A stretch of 64,000 nucleotides of DNA from Sphingobacteriia bacterium. GTDB taxonomy: Bacteria; Pseudomonadota; Alphaproteobacteria; Rickettsiales; 33-17. Location: assembly GCA_017304685.1 (NCBI GenBank), contig JAFKLR010000004.1:62001-126000 (forward strand). Direction: 5' to 3'. Position numbers and translations under genes: made by a program. The notes beneath the pieces were generated by a model. The model was not told the DNA's origin and made no database searches. It was given only the letters and a program-made list of their open reading frames with translations. Of this stretch, positions 45,291 through 54,182 are shown piece after piece (positions within the stretch are counted from its first letter, which is position 1; every line of letters begins with the position of its first letter).

Positions 45291-45626
45291 ATGATTAAAG
45301 ATGAAATTGAGAAAATAAAAAAGTTCAAAACCTTAAAATTTCCAGACTTAACATTTGAAAACGAAGAGCTGGCAGAATGGGGGTTTGAAAATTTGCTTGA
45401 ATTAGATGGATATTTTGCAGGGTTTATTACTAATTATTTAAAAAACAAAACTGTTGATATATTTATATTAGGTACAATAAAAAAAAGCATAGCAGATGCA
45501 GAAGTTAGTTTAGGGAAAATTAATAACATAAGTAAAGAAGATTTTTATAAATATGAGTATTTAAAAAATTATTTAAATTTAATGAAAGACATATCTGAAA
45601 ATATTACTGTCAAAAATAATAGCTAA
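45291..45626 (+). CDS. Probable immunity protein 2 (partner of orphan tip 2)
   Basis: 111 residues, mostly helical and acidic (KIKKFKTLKFPDLTFENEELAEWGFENLLELDGY). The ATG at 45291 has AGGA a few bases upstream; an in-frame TTG at 45276 inside the preceding frame is rejected. It directly follows orphan tip 2 and is unrelated to immunity proteins 1 and 3, as expected for a partner of a different toxin. Retaining it would protect against siblings that still deploy tip 2. Confidence 0.7.
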   Translation: MIKDEIEKIKKFKTLKFPDLTFENEELAEWGFENLLELDGYFAGFITNYLKNKTVDIFILGTIKKSIADAEVSLGKINNISKEDFYKYEYLKNYLNLMKDISENITVKNNS

Positions 45627-45637
45627 ATTATCAATAA

Positions 45638-46045
45638 TTTGCAAGTGACCTTAAATTTGTTTTAAAAAACAAACAACATACACAGGTAAGTAAGTTTAAT
45701 AAAACCGATGGAAAAAAATATCCTGAGAATGTTGCAAATAAAGATAAGCTAAGTAAGCAATTACTAGCAGAACAAGTTTCTTCTATATTTACAAAAGATG
45801 GTAAATTAAAACCTGAAATAGTTTTGAAAGCTAAAGAGATACCACTAAAAAATGGCATTCAAAACCCTAAAGTGGTCGAAATTTTAACAAAAAATGGAAG
45901 CGATATTAAGGATTGGAGCAAATTTACTACAACCGGAATTATAAAAAGTCCAGCGGGCGAAATTGAAATACACTTTTATAAAAATAAACTAACTAAAGAA
46001 ATACAATATGATATAGATTTTAAAACAATATTAATAGGAAATTAA
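45638..46045 (+). pseudogene. Orphan CdiA toxin tip 3 (homologue of the current tip)
   Basis: The frame opens after a TAA at 45635-45637 without a start and joins the conserved segment SDLKFVLKNKQHTQVSKF, KYPENVANKDKLSKQLLAEQ and SIFTKDGKLKPEI. The last ~75 residues (WSKFTTTGIIKSPAGEIEIHFYKN, YDIDFKTI) align with the tip of the main CdiA but differ at roughly 40 percent of positions, while the first ~55 are nearly identical. It ends at 46045, one base before the immunity 3 gene. A short in-frame start at 45824 would give only 73 residues covering the catalytic tip; whether that is made is unclear. Confidence 0.72.
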
Positions 46046-46046
46046 A

Positions 46047-46427
46047 ATGAAAATAGAATGTATTAGTAATATTGATCCACAAACTAATGAAATGATAGAT
46101 AATAATTGGATTTCACTTCATAAAGTTTATTTGGTACTTTCACTTGAAGTTACTTCTAAGGGTGAAATAAGGTTTATCATAATGACTAATAATGGTCGCA
46201 CTCCAGGAGTATTAAGTTCAGTTTTATTTAGAACTACTTGCCCTAAAATACCAAGTAATTGGGTATGCAAATATGAAGATAGTTATTTAGTAATGGGACC
46301 AGAAAAATGGATGGATGATAGTCTATGGGAATACAGTTTTTGGGAAAGCTATCACAGCTTAACCTGCCCTGAAGCTGAAAAAGTGTTCAAAGAAGAATTG
46401 GAAAAAATGATTGCCGAAGTGGGGTGA
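46047..46427 (+). CDS. Probable immunity protein 3 (paralogue of immunity 1)
   Basis: 126 residues sharing the opening MKIECI-x-I/N-D with immunity 1 and an almost identical last ~30 residues (SFWESYHSLTCPEAEKVFKEELEKMIAEVG). It follows orphan tip 3 by one base. The middle differs, which fits matching to a diverged toxin tip. Together with tip 3 it is a displaced toxin-immunity pair of the same family as the active pair. Confidence 0.75.
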   Translation: MKIECISNIDPQTNEMIDNNWISLHKVYLVLSLEVTSKGEIRFIIMTNNGRTPGVLSSVLFRTTCPKIPSNWVCKYEDSYLVMGPEKWMDDSLWEYSFWESYHSLTCPEAEKVFKEELEKMIAEVG

Positions 46428-46506
46428 TTATCATTTAATGAAATTTACTTGATTATTTAAAAGGAGGATGATACAAACCTTACTTTAATAATTTAGAAAT
46501 AAAATA

Positions 46507-47136
46507 ATGCAAAAATATATAATAAAATTTTTAATTTCTTTAATAATAATATTTTTAGGCGCCTGCAGTACTAAAAATATAATGAATACCAATTTTAAAA
46601 TTTCAGAATTTGAAAACACTAACAAATCAATACTAATTTTTCGCGCTAATTTAAAATCTAAAAATTGGTTAACTTTTATAACTAATAAATCTTATAATAA
46701 TGATATTTATTTACGTTGGAAAAAAATCCAAAATAATGAAAAAAAATTTTTTATTACTGATTCAGGTGAATTTGCTATTTATATGATTGAGCCTGGTGAC
46801 TATGCATTGGAACACTTTCATGGCACTGCCTCAGGAATGACTATTTCCACTGGATTTCCTACAACAAATTATTTTGCATATTTTAAAATTAACCCTAAGG
46901 AAATATTGTATTGTGGTGATCTAATTTTTGATTACAACAATACTAATATTATTGCTAAAGGTATAACTTTAAAAGATAACTTCAATGAAGCAAAAGATTT
47001 TTTATTACGTAAACGGCCAGATATTGCTCCTTTATTAAAAAAAAGATTGTTAGAATTTAATGAAGACATCAAATTAGCTAAATCCATCGAAAGTTCTAAG
47101 CAGGAAGTAGAAAATGCTATTAATCAGATGCGCTAA
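46507..47136 (+). CDS. Putative lipoprotein of unknown function
   Basis: 209 residues. A signal peptide with lipobox FLGAC places the acylated Cys at about residue 21. The mature part has no recognised domain; YAIYMIEPGDYALEHFHGT suggests a beta-sandwich like that of some uncharacterised surface lipoproteins. A consensus AAGGAGG at 46461-46467 lies too far upstream (40 bp) to serve this ATG. It overlaps the next lipoprotein gene by 23 bp, so the two are coupled and may form a complex. Confidence 0.7.
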   Translation: MQKYIIKFLISLIIIFLGACSTKNIMNTNFKISEFENTNKSILIFRANLKSKNWLTFITNKSYNNDIYLRWKKIQNNEKKFFITDSGEFAIYMIEPGDYALEHFHGTASGMTISTGFPTTNYFAYFKINPKEILYCGDLIFDYNNTNIIAKGITLKDNFNEAKDFLLRKRPDIAPLLKKRLLEFNEDIKLAKSIESSKQEVENAINQMR

Positions 47137-47947
47137 TTTGACCTATAAATTTCTTATTAATATTTTGTTACTAGTAATTCTAAGTGGATGTGCAATATCA
47201 ATCGGAATACATTCACCGGAAATTAATGAAAATAGCAAATTATTAAATGAATTTGAATATAAATGGGGAAGCTTTATTAAAGATCAAGATCATACTCTGA
47301 TCTTTAGAGCAAATAAAGAATTAGCTACATGTGCAATAAAAAAAGCTGCTATAGAACTTTCATTAAGTACAGATTCTAAAAATTATTTTGATAATCAATT
47401 ACTATTTAAAATAAGTAAAAAAGGAGGAAAAGGTTTTAATTTATATTTAAAGGAATTTAATAAAAAGACAGTTGGATTAGATTTTGTAGATCCTATGGAT
47501 GAACTTCCTATAGTGTTCTTACCTACATTGATTTTTAAGGATCATATAACTGAAACTTCAGAAGGACATAACTTTATTACTGTATTGAAACAAAAATTTG
47601 TACAATGTGCAAACGATGTAAAAAACCCTACGGAATATTTAACTAGTATATCGTCTGATTCAGTAGACATACTTCAAGGTGCTATAAAAAAACGATTAAT
47701 AAAGTTAGGTTATAGGATACAAGAAATACAGGAAAAACATAAAATTATAATTAACGCATCCTTACTATTTAATCAGAAAGAAGGCATGTTTTTGAAGCTA
47801 ATACTAGAAGAAAGAAAGGATAAAAAAACGTTTGTTCTCTTTAAAGCTGTTAGATGTATTTTTATAAATAAGGAATTACTTCATTTTGAAATTGAAGAGC
47901 AAAAAAAGGAAGAATTGTTTAATAATCTACTATCTATATCTGGCTAG
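47114..47947 (+). CDS. Putative lipoprotein of unknown function
   Basis: 277 residues. The N-terminal hydrophobic segment with lipobox ILSGC puts the Cys at about residue 26. No recognised domain; the rest is mixed alpha/beta and Lys-rich. The start at 47114 has AGGA eight bases upstream and overlaps the first lipoprotein gene. Position after the CDI locus suggests the same transcript but does not prove a role in secretion. Confidence 0.7.
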   Translation: MLLIRCANLTYKFLINILLLVILSGCAISIGIHSPEINENSKLLNEFEYKWGSFIKDQDHTLIFRANKELATCAIKKAAIELSLSTDSKNYFDNQLLFKISKKGGKGFNLYLKEFNKKTVGLDFVDPMDELPIVFLPTLIFKDHITETSEGHNFITVLKQKFVQCANDVKNPTEYLTSISSDSVDILQGAIKKRLIKLGYRIQEIQEKHKIIINASLLFNQKEGMFLKLILEERKDKKTFVLFKAVRCIFINKELLHFEIEEQKKEELFNNLLSISG

Positions 47948-48294
47948 AAAATATATTATTTAACAAATAAATATAAAACTTCAACCCTAATTGAATATTT
48001 GATAGCTAAGTAAGAGATATTTAAAAAACTAATATTCAAAAACACTCTTCTTACAGTTAATTTATTTCAGTATTACTTAATTTAATGGTAGGATAAAGGA
48101 GATATTAAATATCAGATTTTTGAAGGAATATTTATCAAAATAAAAGCTTTCGGGGAATATTTAGCGCAGGACTTTGATCTTACTATTTAGAACTTTTATT
48201 TATAAAAAGTATTATACAAATTCTTCTAGGCAATTGGAGAAAAATAACCTAAATAGAAATTAAAAAATAATTCTTATAAATACCATATTCAGTA
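47948..48294. other. Gene-free stretch with a possible pre-toxin remnant
   Basis: 347 AT-rich bases with no supported gene. At 48130-48190 one frame reads KIKAFGEYLAQDFDLTI and then a stop, reminiscent of AFGEYIAKGSSYAIG in the main CdiA. This could be a scrap of another orphan tip, but the match is short and weak. Confidence 0.3.
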
Positions 48295-49704
48295 ATGAGT
48301 TTTCAGTCTTATCAATTTCTATTTTTGTTTTTACCAATAAGCTTAGTTTTATATCATTGGCTATTTAAGCAAAATGTACTTTTTAGAAATATATTTATAA
48401 TAATAATTAGCTACATCTTTTATTCATTGGGTAACATAAATTGGGGTATTTTATTATTTTGCTCTTCATTTTTAGATTATCATCTTGGAAAAGTGATTTA
48501 TCACTCTAAAAATCGTCAAATTAAAAAACTTTGTTTAATTGTTAGCGTCATAATTAATTTAAGCTTTCTATCGTTCTTTAAATATTGGGATTGGGTTATT
48601 GGCTCCGTTTTAAAATTTGAAAGTCTAAAACACGATATTCCAATCCCAGCTGGAATTTCCTTCTATACCTTTCAAAGCATGAGTTACATTATTGATGTAT
48701 ACCGCGGTCAATTTAAGGCTAAATGCAAAATATGGGAATATTTATCTTTCGTTTCTTTTTTCCCCCAGCTTGTTGCAGGACCAATTGAACGCGCTCCTCA
48801 TTTATTACATCAATTAACAGCTAAGAAAATTTTTGTTTCTAAAAAATCAATAGATTTTGCTCTCTTTCAAATAATTTTTGGATTAACAAAAAAAATAGTC
48901 TTTGCAGACAATTTAGGAAATATAGTTGATAGATGCTTAGAAAACCTTAATCAACCTGGTATGGGGTTGATATTATTATTCTCCTTCACCTTCCAAATTT
49001 ATTGTGATTTTTCAGGTTACACAGATATTGCAAGGGGTGTTGCCAGACTTTTTGGTATAAATTTAATGCGAAATTTTTTAACACCTTATTACTCTCTTAA
49101 CCCTTCAGAATTTTGGCGCAGGTGGCATATAAGCTTATCAAGTTGGGTTAAAGACTATATCTATATTTCTTTAGGTGGAAATAGAGGTAGTAATACACGT
49201 AATATTATCAATTTAATTATAACCATGTTTCTAATGGGCCTTTGGCATGGCACAGGCGGGGGTTTTATTTTATGGGGAATTTTTCATGGAATAATTCTTA
49301 GCATCCATAGAATTACTAAATGGGATATTAAGTTTAAAGAAAAATTTGGAAACAAATTAGGTAATTTAATTAATAGAATAATAATGATTTTAATTATTTT
49401 ATTTGGTTGGTTATTATTTTTTAGTAAATCAATGAAGCAGTTTAAAAACATATTTTATAGCACTATAAAATTATTTAATTTTAAGAATCTTGATATGTTT
49501 TTAGACTTTAGCTATGGAAGCTTGTTATTTATATTTCCCATCATTATTTTAGATTATTTTGCGTATAGAAAAAATAGAGAATATGTAGATTTTTATAAAA
49601 TATTTAATACGAAAACTAGAACCATACTCATTTTAATATTAACTTATTTAATTATATTTTTTGCCAGTAGAAGTAATTATGGTTTCATTTATTTTGTATT
49701 TTAA
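48295..49704 (+). CDS. MBOAT-family O-acyltransferase (AlgI/DltB-like)
   Basis: 469 residues with about ten membrane helices. Family marks are FSGYTDIARGVARLFGINL, FWRRWHISLSSWVKDYIYISLGG and GLWHGTGGGFILWG with the catalytic His near residue 315. MBOAT proteins of this class carry acyl groups across the membrane to acylate exported polymers. The next gene, overlapping by 26 bp, encodes an SGNH-type partner as in alginate acetylation (AlgI with AlgJ/AlgX). The acceptor is unknown. Confidence 0.9.
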   Translation: MSFQSYQFLFLFLPISLVLYHWLFKQNVLFRNIFIIIISYIFYSLGNINWGILLFCSSFLDYHLGKVIYHSKNRQIKKLCLIVSVIINLSFLSFFKYWDWVIGSVLKFESLKHDIPIPAGISFYTFQSMSYIIDVYRGQFKAKCKIWEYLSFVSFFPQLVAGPIERAPHLLHQLTAKKIFVSKKSIDFALFQIIFGLTKKIVFADNLGNIVDRCLENLNQPGMGLILLFSFTFQIYCDFSGYTDIARGVARLFGINLMRNFLTPYYSLNPSEFWRRWHISLSSWVKDYIYISLGGNRGSNTRNIINLIITMFLMGLWHGTGGGFILWGIFHGIILSIHRITKWDIKFKEKFGNKLGNLINRIIMILIILFGWLLFFSKSMKQFKNIFYSTIKLFNFKNLDMFLDFSYGSLLFIFPIIILDYFAYRKNREYVDFYKIFNTKTRTILILILTYLIIFFASRSNYGFIYFVF

Positions 49705-50701
49705 GCATTATGTGTATGCAATAATAATAGTGCTTATTATTGAATCATCACTTACCTTCATCCCTTTACCTGAAATAAATTGGAGAGGTGATTTAATCGA
49801 TACAAGTTTTAGAGCCCCTCCTATTTTACAAAAGTTTATTACAGAAGGTAAAAGAAATATTTTTCTTGGGAAAGATTACGATATTATTCAAATAGGCGAT
49901 TCTTCTGGTTTTTTTGGCGTTCAACCTAAAATTATAAATGAATATTTAAGTGGAAAAAAATATTTATCAACTAATTGCTGTGCTGACCTAGGGTGGCAAG
50001 GTTATTCATATGTAGCAGAAGATTACTTATCTCAAAATCCTAAAGCAAAACACTTAATATTATATTTTTCTCCTTACTCATTACCCATGGTATATAAACA
50101 GGGATTTTCAGAAGAATATAAAAAATCGTATTTATCGATTGGAGAATTTTTAAATAATAAAATGCCTAGTTTTTCTTTAAGAGTGCCGGTTACAAATCTT
50201 TTATTTTATCATAAGTGGAGCTTTGATTTTTATAAAGATCCAAGCAGTGGTTGGTTAAATATTCCACCTTTTAAAGAATGGCTTATGAAATTTAAAGAAA
50301 GCGATGGCTGGGCTCCTTTTCCATTGCCTAATACAGATGTTCCAATTGGAAAATGCGATAAACAATTAACTGAAGGATTATTTGATTCTAATGGAAGACC
50401 TACCTTATATGATAATCTCGTTCCAATAAAAAATGTAGCGGATAAATTTAATGTTAAACTTTTGGTAATTACAAATCCTGTGGCTTGCGAGCAAAGTGAT
50501 GAAATTAAACCTTTTATAGACGAACTAAATAAATTTAAAAATCACTATCCTGATGTTATTTTTTATGAACCATTTATTACTACAGTACCAAAGGAAAATA
50601 TGGGTGATAGATGGCATTTAACTTCTAAAGCTTCAATCAATAATTCTCATAGAATAGGAAAATTTCTTAAAAAATATTTTGAATTAAATATTATAAAATA
50701 A
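49679..50701 (+). CDS. SGNH-type periplasmic acyltransferase-like partner of MBOAT
   Basis: About 341 residues. One N-terminal membrane anchor (YVYAIIIVLIIESSLTFI) is followed by an SGNH-like domain. The nucleophile Ser75 lies in IQIGDSSGFFG, and the Asp/His pair in MGDRWHLTSKASI near the C-terminus. This pairs with the MBOAT protein for O-acyl transfer in the periplasm. ATG at 49679 preferred over a TTG at 49661. The N/H oxyanion elements are less clear. Confidence 0.78.
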   Translation: MVSFILYFKHYVYAIIIVLIIESSLTFIPLPEINWRGDLIDTSFRAPPILQKFITEGKRNIFLGKDYDIIQIGDSSGFFGVQPKIINEYLSGKKYLSTNCCADLGWQGYSYVAEDYLSQNPKAKHLILYFSPYSLPMVYKQGFSEEYKKSYLSIGEFLNNKMPSFSLRVPVTNLLFYHKWSFDFYKDPSSGWLNIPPFKEWLMKFKESDGWAPFPLPNTDVPIGKCDKQLTEGLFDSNGRPTLYDNLVPIKNVADKFNVKLLVITNPVACEQSDEIKPFIDELNKFKNHYPDVIFYEPFITTVPKENMGDRWHLTSKASINNSHRIGKFLKKYFELNIIK

Positions 50702-50703
50702 AC

Positions 50704-51729
50704 TCAAGCGATAAATTTTTTACGCAAATATTGAACTATCTTTAAATCAATAAATTTATAATATATCATATTAAATATAATAGGACCTACAATCATTGAA
50801 ATAATCCAAATAATATTCATGAAATTTCCGGTAAAATTTAATTTATCCCATATGTGTTTTATAACACCCATTACTAAAAGATGAGATAAATATAAAGAAT
50901 AAGACGAATCGCCAAGTAAAATTAAAGTTTGAGATACAGGTAAATATTTACAATATAATTCTAATAATAAAAATAAACTAACACTAATTAAGGTTACGAT
51001 AAATATATTATAATCAGCTATATAAAGTCCGAGTAAAGCTATTATTATTCCCGGAATAGCTTTATAATTTTTGAATGAATATATGGAGCAAAATAAGCTT
51101 CCTGATAAAAATTCTAAGCAATAAGGTGAATTAATTAAACTTGAAAACGTATTTCCTATAAATAATTTTAAATTTAAAAATGGTAGCAAGTAAATAGCGT
51201 AAAGTGTAATCGGTATAAGTATGTTTTTTCTAAAAAAAGCTATAGATAATGCAAAAAATGCATAAAACCATACTTCAAAACATAATGTCCAAGTAACAGA
51301 TAACAAATGCAAATAATTCGTTTTAGAAGGTATTAAGATAAATGAAGCAATTATATCAGTTTTGTTACCAACGGAGTTATTAAATAAATTAGGTTTTACT
51401 AGCCATACCCCAAAGGCAATTAACGTAAATATATAATAAGTTGGAAGTATCCTAATAGCTCGCTTTTTTATAAATTGCTTGCAGCTATCATTTTTAGTCA
51501 CATACAATAAAGTTATGATAAAGCCAGAAATAAAAAAGAATATATCAACACCCCTTAATAAAAAAGGCTTATAAATTTCAAAATTTGAACTAATTTTATT
51601 ATATTTTACTCCATCAGATATAAAATGAGCGAGCATAACCATGAGTGCTGCAATTGCACGCATCACTTGGATACTATAAATTTTTTGGTTAGAATTTTTT
51701 GATATATTTTTTATTGAAATATCACTCAT
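50704..51729 (-). CDS. Acyltransferase 3 family (OafA-like) membrane protein
   Basis: 341 residues, about ten membrane helices. The N-terminal motif IYSIQVMRAIAALMVMLAHF and the later VDIFFFISGFIITLLY plus GDSSYSLYLSHLL match acyltransferase-3 proteins that O-acetylate surface polysaccharides. The family's R...H residues at the N-terminus are present (Arg in MRAIAA, His in LAHF). No C-terminal SGNH extension is attached, although SGNH proteins are encoded nearby. The substrate is unknown. Confidence 0.88.
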   Translation of the reverse strand: MSDISIKNISKNSNQKIYSIQVMRAIAALMVMLAHFISDGVKYNKISSNFEIYKPFLLRGVDIFFFISGFIITLLYVTKNDSCKQFIKKRAIRILPTYYIFTLIAFGVWLVKPNLFNNSVGNKTDIIASFILIPSKTNYLHLLSVTWTLCFEVWFYAFFALSIAFFRKNILIPITLYAIYLLPFLNLKLFIGNTFSSLINSPYCLEFLSGSLFCSIYSFKNYKAIPGIIIALLGLYIADYNIFIVTLISVSLFLLLELYCKYLPVSQTLILLGDSSYSLYLSHLLVMGVIKHIWDKLNFTGNFMNIIWIISMIVGPIIFNMIYYKFIDLKIVQYLRKKFIA

Positions 51730-51775
51730 AATTTTTAGCTCTATCTGTAATAAATAACCATAAATCGGTAATTCA

Positions 51776-52873
51776 TTATTTTATATTATTATAATTTCTT
51801 TTAGCCTCTTCTAAAGCTCTTCCTATTTTATTGTCAGAAAAACAAGGTTCATTACCTAGCATTACTAAATGTGTAAGCCGGCCCCCTATTCTAACGGGTT
51901 CGACTAATGATGGATTTAATCCTTCACTTTTAAGAAGAGTTAAAAAATCTATTTCCTGATCTATTAATATTATAGCTTTACCAGAAGGTTTCAAATTACC
52001 AAGAAATGTTGTTATGAGATTATAAGTTGTAAGATTACCTCTTGCTTCAACTGCTCTACCCCATGGAGGGTTTGAAATGATTCTATCAGCTAAAGGTAGT
52101 GAAGAATCGCTCGAATCTGCTTTAATAAATTTAACAGGAATATCTGCTTTTTGTGCTTGTTCAATTGCATTTTTAATAGCTAGATCAGAAATATCGTAAC
52201 CAATTAAATTAGTGTTTTTACATCTAAAACCTGCTTCAATTAAAAGCGTACCTGACCCACAAAAAGGATCGATTACAGTATTACTTTCTTGAATATCTGC
52301 AAGTAAAGCCATAGCGGCAGCTACTGGTGGATGAAGGGATCCAGCAATCGCTTCAGTTCGCCAATAGCGTCTATGTAAAGGCTGCTCTGTTAATTTTATA
52401 CCTATACGCATAGAATCTTCTGATAAATGTACTCTACACCATAGAGCATTTGAAGCTTCTTCAGTACGGCTATCAATAAACTTTAATCCAAAACGCTTAG
52501 CAATTACAGGCCCTATAATTTCTTCAATTTCAAAGCGAGAATAATTACGCTTACCTAAAAAACTAGCGGTCACTCTAAGATTAGAAATATTATTCGGGAT
52601 ATTTAAAGGGAAATCACGAAGTGAATTTATTGTTCTTTCTAAAATTTGTAAGACTTGTCTTGTATGATCTATTCCACCAATTTCATCCCATAATATGTAA
52701 GCATCATCAATGCACCTAAGCTTATACACCTCATTAATATCAGTGCATTTAAATAATAAGTCACGGTGCCCAGTTTTGATTTCTGTAATACCTAAAATTA
52801 ATGAAGCTTCTGCCGCTGCAACCCATTCAAGTCCTCGTGTAACACGTGCCCATATATTTAAGTTATTTTGCAT
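51776..52873 (-). CDS. THUMP-type tRNA/rRNA guanine-N2 methyltransferase (TrmN/RlmL-like)
   Basis: 365 residues. An N-terminal THUMP-like RNA-binding part (ARVTRGLEWVAAAEASLILGI) is followed by the methyltransferase. Motif I VIDPFCGSGTLLIEAG is near residue 200, and the catalytic NPPW in RIISNPPWGRAVEARG is the N6A/N2G-type tetrapeptide. Proteins of this layout make m2G in tRNA position 6 or 23S rRNA; which one cannot be told. It does not fit the surrounding surface-glycan theme and probably just neighbours it. Confidence 0.85.
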   Translation of the reverse strand: MQNNLNIWARVTRGLEWVAAAEASLILGITEIKTGHRDLLFKCTDINEVYKLRCIDDAYILWDEIGGIDHTRQVLQILERTINSLRDFPLNIPNNISNLRVTASFLGKRNYSRFEIEEIIGPVIAKRFGLKFIDSRTEEASNALWCRVHLSEDSMRIGIKLTEQPLHRRYWRTEAIAGSLHPPVAAAMALLADIQESNTVIDPFCGSGTLLIEAGFRCKNTNLIGYDISDLAIKNAIEQAQKADIPVKFIKADSSDSSLPLADRIISNPPWGRAVEARGNLTTYNLITTFLGNLKPSGKAIILIDQEIDFLTLLKSEGLNPSLVEPVRIGGRLTHLVMLGNEPCFSDNKIGRALEEAKRNYNNIK

Positions 52874-52879
52874 AATACA

Positions 52880-53914
52880 CTATTGTTTATCTTCAGTATT
52901 TAATAATTCTAATCCCAGATTCTTTATTATACATTTTGCATAATATTCGTGTACTGACGCATTAGGATGGTTATCAACAGGAACTTTAAAATTAGGATCT
53001 CCACTATTATATTTTTGATGATTGCAATCAAAACTTTTTATATTTAATTGTGAAAAAGCTGTTTGATAATATTCTATATCTGTCGAATAAACGAAAACAA
53101 CAAAAAACGGTATTTCAAACTTTTTAGCAACATTATTCATTTCCGAAATTACTTTTAAATTTATTTCACGTGCTTCTTCAAAAGTAATCCCATATTTTAC
53201 ATTCAGGTAAGCTTCTTCTAATAATGCCATTAAAGCTGAATATTCCCTTAGTGGAAAAATGAATCTTTTTTTATGACGAAATTCTTTTATATTACCTTTG
53301 CTATCAAGCCTTATATATGGCTGGCCATTTGCATTTATTAGTTTATTCATATTATCTTTAATATGCACCCATAGTGGATCCATTACATTACGATTAGCAT
53401 GATGTGTTGCTGCCTGATAAATTATAGCTTTAGGTTTATTATTATAGGCCCATTTCTTAGCTGCTCTCTTTAATAGTAGTAAAGCTTCATAACTCCCAAG
53501 CCCACCAACAGATAAATTAACTGATTCATAAGGAGTGTATTTTGCAATTACATTTGAGGCTACATATTTATCATCTACTGCCCAACCAAAACCTATTGAG
53601 CAACCAAAGAAATATATTTTTTTATTTAAATCTACTTTATCAACATTCTCAGAAGATCTACTTGAATCTGATAAAATAGTGATTTTGATTTTTTCACCCT
53701 CAGGAGTAGTAGAATATTCATATATTCCTGCTTTATTTATTATTCCTGTGTCTGGATCAATTTGGTGCATCACAGGTTCAAATGGTTTCTTAGGATATGG
53801 GACAAATGGTTTGTAACCAAGTAAACGCAAGCCTATTTCTGATAATAAAATTACTAAAATAATAAAAATAAAAATTAAAATGTAAAAGATATAGAATTTA
53901 AGAGTTTTATTCAT
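52880..53914 (-). CDS. Membrane-anchored SGNH-like protein
   Basis: About 344 residues. A single N-terminal helix (FYIFYILIFIFIILVILL) anchors a domain with the SGNH-like block FFGCSIGFGWAVDD (Ser at the GDS position) and the C-terminal DNHPNASVHEYYAK (Asp-x-His). The central IIYQAATHHANR could provide the N/H elements. The substrate is unknown; deacylase or acyltransferase roles are likely from the family. The ATG at 53914 is chosen one codon after a GTG at 53917. It is 6 bp upstream of the methyltransferase gene. Confidence 0.68.
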   Translation of the reverse strand: MNKTLKFYIFYILIFIFIILVILLSEIGLRLLGYKPFVPYPKKPFEPVMHQIDPDTGIINKAGIYEYSTTPEGEKIKITILSDSSRSSENVDKVDLNKKIYFFGCSIGFGWAVDDKYVASNVIAKYTPYESVNLSVGGLGSYEALLLLKRAAKKWAYNNKPKAIIYQAATHHANRNVMDPLWVHIKDNMNKLINANGQPYIRLDSKGNIKEFRHKKRFIFPLREYSALMALLEEAYLNVKYGITFEEAREINLKVISEMNNVAKKFEIPFFVVFVYSTDIEYYQTAFSQLNIKSFDCNHQKYNSGDPNFKVPVDNHPNASVHEYYAKCIIKNLGLELLNTEDKQ

Positions 53915-54182
53915 CACGTTTAATATAATTTTTAAATTTGAAATTTTTATATAATTAATTATTTACCTTAGTAAATTGCTCTTTAACTTGACCTTGACAT
54001 TGGTTAAGCGACTAATTAAATTTCCCATTCATAGTGCGTTTAAATAGTAAAAGAAATACAATATAACCACTTACATAAATAAAACAAGCCACTAAATAAA
54101 AGGTAATTTTTCTTAATTATAATAATTGTTAGCAAAGTGTAGAAATAAAATTAATCATAAATTTTAAAGGATAATAAAAATA

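Noticed and set aside
46461..46485. Mini-gene at the consensus AAGGAGG site
   Set aside because: The only nearby ATG touches the site directly and opens six codons; no spaced start codon exists.
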